The notes under the pieces are model-generated. The model did no database searches. It worked only from the letters and a program-made list of their open reading frames with translations, and was not told the DNA's origin. From Streptococcus azizii (lineage in GTDB: Bacteria; Bacillota; Bacilli; Lactobacillales; Streptococcaceae), in assembly GCF_001984715.1 (NCBI RefSeq), contig NZ_MSPR01000001.1, forward strand, positions 124,001 to 188,000: a stretch of DNA of 64,000 nucleotides, read 5' to 3'. Both the position numbers and the translations under genes were made by a program. This document shows, piece after piece, positions 60,555-64,000 of this stretch. Every line of letters starts with the position of its first letter. Position 1 is the first letter of the stretch.

Positions 60555-60869
60555 ATGAAAATGAAACCACAACACCGCAAAGGCGGATACTCAACCCAAA
60601 CAGCAGAACAATACATTGACCTTCAAGCACCTGTATACTTGCTTAGTGACGAGCTTGAACCGCAACAAAAATTTGAAGATGGCAAACCTACTGGCGAAAT
60701 TATCGCTTACAAAACTTGGTTTGGTCAAAAAGGTCTCCCACCGTTTCAAGTTAAGTTCCTTGAAGAACCTAATCTACCAGACTACTTATCACTGGTTACC
60801 TTTGAAAATTTACAAGCATGCGAAGTGAATTATAACGTTTACTTTAAGGCAGACGGACTGAAAGGATAG
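60555..60869 (+). CDS. Conserved small element protein (104 aa)
   Basis: The product MKMKPQHRKGGYSTQTAEQY is small and soluble, with a basic start and a compact beta-rich body (YNVYFKADGLKG at the end). Genes of this kind stand in front of FtsK-like translocases in streptococcal elements, but I know no function. GAGGGG is 11 bases before the ATG. The translocase frame starts about 25 bp downstream. Confidence 0.65.
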   Translation: MKMKPQHRKGGYSTQTAEQYIDLQAPVYLLSDELEPQQKFEDGKPTGEIIAYKTWFGQKGLPPFQVKFLEEPNLPDYLSLVTFENLQACEVNYNVYFKADGLKG

Positions 60870-60894
60870 GATTGTTTCACAAACTCGTGCTAAG

Positions 60895-61955
60895 TTGGAA
60901 CAATACCTGCTACAGAGCCTAAACATGGCTTTAGGTTCTGTTTTACAGGGTGAGACCTCCTACACTAATTCATTTGATATTCTTGTGCAAGAAAACGGAT
61001 TCATTTTCGTTCCCCGTCTTCCATCTGGCTTTATTATTGATGACGACTTGTATCAAAAGATTTTCTTAATCGCCAATGCGTCACTCTATCCCCAATACAC
61101 ATTGTTAAAGCAAAATTCTGCCTACTTTGTCGCATTGAAAACAGATGATATTCATGTTCAACGAGGGCTATTCTTCCCTTGGAAAAAAGGGATTTCTGAA
61201 CGTCTAGTCATTCCAGACCTTGAACAATTTTCTACATCTCTAAAAGGTAATGATATTCCTATCATGAAAAATTTAGTCATTAACTATGATAAGGTAACCT
61301 CCATTGCTATTGCTGGAAACTCAGGAAGTGGGAAAAGCTATGCTCTGACGTATATGCTAAGTGTCCTAAAAACATCTCTGACTTGATTATCGTTGACCCT
61401 AAATTTGATACTCCTTCACGCTGGGCAAGGCAACATCAAATTGCTGTTATTCACCCTCAAGAAAACCGCTCCAAGTCTGATTTCGTATCAGAAATTAATG
61501 AAAGTTTGAGTCAATGCTTAACCATCATTCATAAACGTCAAGGAATTCTCTTTGGAAATCCACGTCATGAATTTAAACATCTGACTATTGTCATTGATGA
61601 GGTGCTTGCTTTATCCGAAGGTGTTAATAAGAATATCAAAGATTCATTCTTCTCTCTATTGTCTCAGATTGCACTATTGGGACGAGCAACAAAGGTTCAT
61701 CTACTCCTTGTCAGTCAGCGTTTTGACCATAATACAATACCTGTATCAGTGCGTGAACAGCTCAATGTACTCATTCAGATTGGAAATATCAATCAGAAAA
61801 CTACACAGTTTTTGTTTCCAGACCTTGACCCAGAAGGCATTGTTATTCCGATTGGAAAAGGAATAGGGCTTATCCAAATTATTGATAATGAACACCCTTA
61901 TCAAGTTTTGCCTTTACTTTGTCCAACCTATTACACACAGAAAGGTATTTTGTAG
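60895..61955 (+). pseudogene. FtsK/TcpA-like DNA translocase with a frameshift
   Basis: The first frame (to 61386) holds an N-terminal domain and the Walker A motif IAGNSGSGKSYALTYM. The second (61383-61955) continues with LIIVDPKFDTPSRW, the Walker B block LTIVIDEVLAL near its middle, and LLLVSQRFDHNTI. One more A in the run 61368-61372 would join them as LKNISDLIIVDPKFD. Such proteins pump element DNA or couple it to a transfer pore. The start is unclear: only TTG 60895 is available in frame, without a good ribosome site. Confidence 0.75.
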
Positions 61956-61958
61956 CCA

Positions 61959-62558
61959 ATGAAAAAAACTTACTATCAAAAGATTTTTAATTCATGTACC
62001 CTGTTGTTCGTCATTGGATTACTCGGTACAATTTGTTCAATCCTACTAAGTATTAGTATGAATAGTTTGAAAGATATTACTTATCTAACTTTCTTATATC
62101 AGTTTGTAATCATGATTCATACCATCAGTTTATATGTTTCCATCATCGCAACCTCATTTTTTACAGTACTCGCTTATTATGAGTTTTATTTACGATTAAA
62201 ACAAGATAATCTAGCCAATTTATGGAAATCCATTAGACAAACCGTTGCTATCCGCATGTTTCTGAACCAAAACGAACATTCAGAAACAGTAACTACAGTG
62301 GAACAGATACAAGTGACACGTTATAACCCTATCAATAAATATTTTAACAAGGCGGTTCATAAAGCGATTGTGGACATTCGAGAAGATAAAGCTGTTTTAC
62401 TAATTCGAGTTCCTAAAACTCAGCAGGCTACCAAAATTCTAAAAGAAACGGAAACACTTATCAGTGAAGAAATTTCAAATCGGAATCTTGATTACTATTT
62501 TTCTCGTCCTGAAAGAAACGGGAAATGGATATATTTTGTTGGTACTAAACGAAAATAA
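61959..62558 (+). CDS. Membrane protein of the element 2 transfer module
   Basis: The 199-aa product has two membrane segments (about 12-32 and 45-72) and a cytoplasmic C-terminal domain of about 110 residues (KAVLLIRVPKTQQATKILKE, then YYFSRPERNGKWIYFVG). It starts 4 bp behind the translocase gene and is presumably its partner. I recognise no named family. The only AAGG-type ribosome site is rather far from the ATG. Confidence 0.65.
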   Translation: MKKTYYQKIFNSCTLLFVIGLLGTICSILLSISMNSLKDITYLTFLYQFVIMIHTISLYVSIIATSFFTVLAYYEFYLRLKQDNLANLWKSIRQTVAIRMFLNQNEHSETVTTVEQIQVTRYNPINKYFNKAVHKAIVDIREDKAVLLIRVPKTQQATKILKETETLISEEISNRNLDYYFSRPERNGKWIYFVGTKRK

Positions 62559-62569
62559 ACAGATAGAAG

Positions 62570-62660
62570 GAATGGTGCTGTGGCTCACGAAGTGAAAGCC
62601 AAACAGCACCATTCAATACTCTAGGATTTTATGGGGGTTACTACGACCCCCCATAAAATC
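62570..62660. other. Rolling-circle double-strand origin of pMV158 type
   Basis: Two hairpins stand before rep. The first is GAATGGTGCTGT...ACAGCACCATTC (62570-62614). The second has perfect 13-bp arms GATTTTATGGGGG and CCCCCATAAAATC (62625-62637 and 62648-62660), and its loop contains TACTACGAC (62639-62647), the nick sequence known for RepB of pMV158. The cut would fall between 62645 and 62646. Confidence 0.85.
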
Positions 62661-62710
62661 AATAATCATTAATCATAATTTTAAAATAAATTAAAGAGAG
62701 GTGCTTGCCT

Positions 62711-63334
62711 GTGGCAAAAGAACAACGTTCAAATAAATGGGCTTTCCTAATCTATAAGGAAAGTGCACCAGATAACTACTTAGAAATCTTAGAAGAAATT
62801 CACATTCCCTTTGTATTGTCGCCGTGGCATGATAAGGATGTAAATAAAGAAACAGGAGAATTTAAGAAAGCACATAAGCACGGAGCATTTTATTTCGATT
62901 CTCTAAAAAGTTACTCTCAAGTATCAGAACTTATTAAAGAAAAATTAAACGGTCCTGCCCACGTTGAACCCGTAATGTCTCCCAGAGGGATGTACGATTA
63001 CTTCATACATGCAGAAAATCCTGATAAAACTCTTTACGATATTAAAGACATTGAAAGTGGACGTGGTTTTGAACTAGGTAAGTTTCTAGTACAACAGAAT
63101 TCTGATGATTTTACAACCGAGGTCATTGATACAATTGAACAAAATGATTTTACAGAATTTGAAGAGTTGGTCTGGTATGCACGAGATAACAATACCGCTC
63201 TATTAGGACTAATCATTGACCGAACTTACTTTTTTGCTCGTTATCTGGATTCACGTCGGCATAACCCAAAACGACTAGAAAAAGTTACTGAAGAACAGGA
63301 AGGAATATCCGATGGACACGATGAAATTAAATAA
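62711..63334 (+). CDS. Rolling-circle replication initiator, Rep_2 (RepB pMV158-like)
   Basis: The 207-aa product has the Rep_2 endonuclease features in order: SPWHDKDVN (metal-binding), KAHKHGAFYF (HUH motif) and GMYDYFIHAENPDK with the nicking tyrosine. A helical C-terminal domain follows. Its length matches RepB of pMV158. GTG at 62711 stands 9 bases behind GAGAGG and is preferred to TTG 62705. The matching origin lies directly upstream. The protein may act in transfer of the excised circle as well as in its replication. Confidence 0.9.
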   Translation: MAKEQRSNKWAFLIYKESAPDNYLEILEEIHIPFVLSPWHDKDVNKETGEFKKAHKHGAFYFDSLKSYSQVSELIKEKLNGPAHVEPVMSPRGMYDYFIHAENPDKTLYDIKDIESGRGFELGKFLVQQNSDDFTTEVIDTIEQNDFTEFEELVWYARDNNTALLGLIIDRTYFFARYLDSRRHNPKRLEKVTEEQEGISDGHDEIK

Positions 63335-63677
63335 AATTGAAGAACTACTAAATGCTCTCATTAGTATTATCAAACAAGAACTGAAAAAGACTAATAATTA
63401 CGGACTTGTAACTCAAAAAGAACTCTTAAAAATTTTACAAGTTTCTCCAAATACGTTGAAATCTTGGGAAATGAAAGGGTTAAAACGTCTTGAACCCCCG
63501 ATTGAAGGGACTCGTACTGTCTATTACAAAATGGAAGATGTTATTGAATTTTACAAATTGGGAACTTTAAAATGTGCTAGAATAGAATTATCAAATAAAG
63601 ATTGTGAGGGTACTATTCTAGCCTTTTTCATATCCGAATCTACGAGGCTATATGTACAAAGAAATTATACAATATAA
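63312..63677 (+). CDS. Excisionase-like protein of element 2 with extended C-terminus
   Basis: The product of 121 aa starts MDTMKLNKIEELLNALISII and has the same winged-helix as the element 1 protein (VSPNTLKSWEMKGLKRLEPP, then YYKMEDVIEFY). It then reads about 30 codons further, through the hairpin at 63576-63622, and overlaps the integrase start by 26 bases. In element 1 the frame stops before the hairpin, so the extension may result from a lost stop. AAGGA precedes the ATG. It overlaps rep by 23 bases. Confidence 0.8.
   Translation: MDTMKLNKIEELLNALISIIKQELKKTNNYGLVTQKELLKILQVSPNTLKSWEMKGLKRLEPPIEGTRTVYYKMEDVIEFYKLGTLKCARIELSNKDCEGTILAFFISESTRLYVQRNYTI
63576..63622 (+). terminator. Hairpin between excisionase and integrase (element 2)
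   Basis: GCTAGAATAG and CTATTCTAGC, perfect 10-bp arms with a 27-base loop, followed by CTTTTT. It is equivalent to 54176-54223 in element 1. Confidence 0.7.
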
Positions 63678-64000
63678 CGGTAGAAAAGTTACTAAAACTA
63701 CCAAAAAAAATGACGATATCAGTTATTCAATCAAAGGTGTTTACATTGGAACTGATTTAAAAACAGGAAAACGCATTACCAAAACTATCACTGTTAAAAC
63801 ATTAAAAAGTTTAGATAGAACAATTGTTGAAGCTAAGATTCAATTTGAAAAATCTGGGTCTACTATAAAAGAAACCATTCAAATTGATAACTTTGAAAGT
63901 CTTGTTGAAGTTTGGTTTAGTAATTTCAAAACGTGGGTATCATCTCAAAATACAATCAATCGTGTCAGAGGTTACCTTGATACTTACATTATTCCACAAT
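63652..64000 (+). CDS. Tyrosine integrase of element 2 (cut by window end)
   Basis: The first 116 codons are present (MYKEIIQYNGRKVTKTTKKN...). They contain the AP2-like arm-binding domain (IKGVYIGTDLKTGKRITKT) and the start of the core domain (INRVRGYLDTYIIPQ), closely matching the element 1 integrase in order and spacing. GAGG lies just before the ATG. The catalytic domain and the element's right att site must lie beyond position 64000. Confidence 0.9.
   Translation, partial: MYKEIIQYNGRKVTKTTKKNDDISYSIKGVYIGTDLKTGKRITKTITVKTLKSLDRTIVEAKIQFEKSGSTIKETIQIDNFESLVEVWFSNFKTWVSSQNTINRVRGYLDTYIIPQ

Larger units (their letters stand above)
55614..64000. mobile_element. Integrative element 2, in tandem with element 1 (right end outside window)
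   Basis: Element 2 begins at the second rpmG-tail/att segment and runs past the window end. It carries a methylase/nuclease pair, ABC-3C-like genes, a sigma-like regulator, an FtsK-like translocase, a pMV158-type Rep with its origin, an excisionase and the first part of an integrase. The replication part resembles an integrated rolling-circle plasmid; together with the translocase it fits a mobilisable element. Confidence 0.8.

Overview
This window looks like a Streptococcus chromosome. The evidence is a heat-shock regulon with CIRCE operators, a DpnII-type restriction cassette, a pneumococcus-like sialic-acid (nan) locus with a SatABC-type transporter, a YSIRK-type signal peptide, and zinc-independent L32/L33 ribosomal proteins. 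I cannot name the species from sequence alone. Almost everything from 1 to 43.7 kb is read from the minus strand.

Layout. 1-3.3 kb: the end of an amino-acid ABC importer and an amidase. 3.6-9.5 kb: the hrcA-grpE-dnaK-dnaJ heat-shock genes, with two CIRCE operators flanking one promoter. The gaps between these genes are filled with a family of about 100-bp palindromic repeats. 9.5-11.4 kb: a PadR-controlled four-gene membrane operon. 11.6-14 kb: a histidine phosphatase, a UPF0210 protein and an ACT protein. 14.6-17.2 kb: the DpnII cassette (two methylases and one endonuclease). 17.3-21.1 kb: a MATE exporter, threonine synthase and a membrane protein. 21.4-39 kb: the nan locus. It contains an RpiR regulator, a giant sialidase/esterase surface protein, a ROK kinase, sialic-acid lyase, YesL and YhcH proteins, SatCBA, NanE and a carbohydrate esterase, with cre-like sites at several genes. 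39.5-44.3 kb: adhE behind four Rex-like operators, hisS, rpmF and rpmG.

From about 44.3 kb two integrated elements lie in tandem behind rpmG. Element 1 (about 44322-55613) carries a lambda-Rex-like gene pair with a regulator, a Ser/Thr kinase with a defence-type N-terminal module, two lipoproteins, an unknown 457-aa protein, a frameshifted HUH-helicase Rep, an excisionase and an integrase. Element 2 (from about 55614, cut by the window end) carries a type II-like methylase/nuclease pair, two linked proteins of ABC-3C type, a sigma-like regulator, a frameshifted FtsK-like translocase, and a pMV158-type Rep with a recognisable double-strand origin. An excisionase and the start of a related integrase follow. 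Each element begins with its own copy of the last rpmG codons followed by a terminator.

How the parts work together. The nan locus is a complete scavenging route: the surface sialidase and esterases release and trim sialic acid, SatABC imports it, and the lyase, kinase and epimerase pass it to amino-sugar metabolism. The two elements are rolling-circle-type integrative elements that bring phage-defence cargo. Several element genes are broken by single-base deficits in A-runs, which could be real decay or assembly error; this matters when reading their function.
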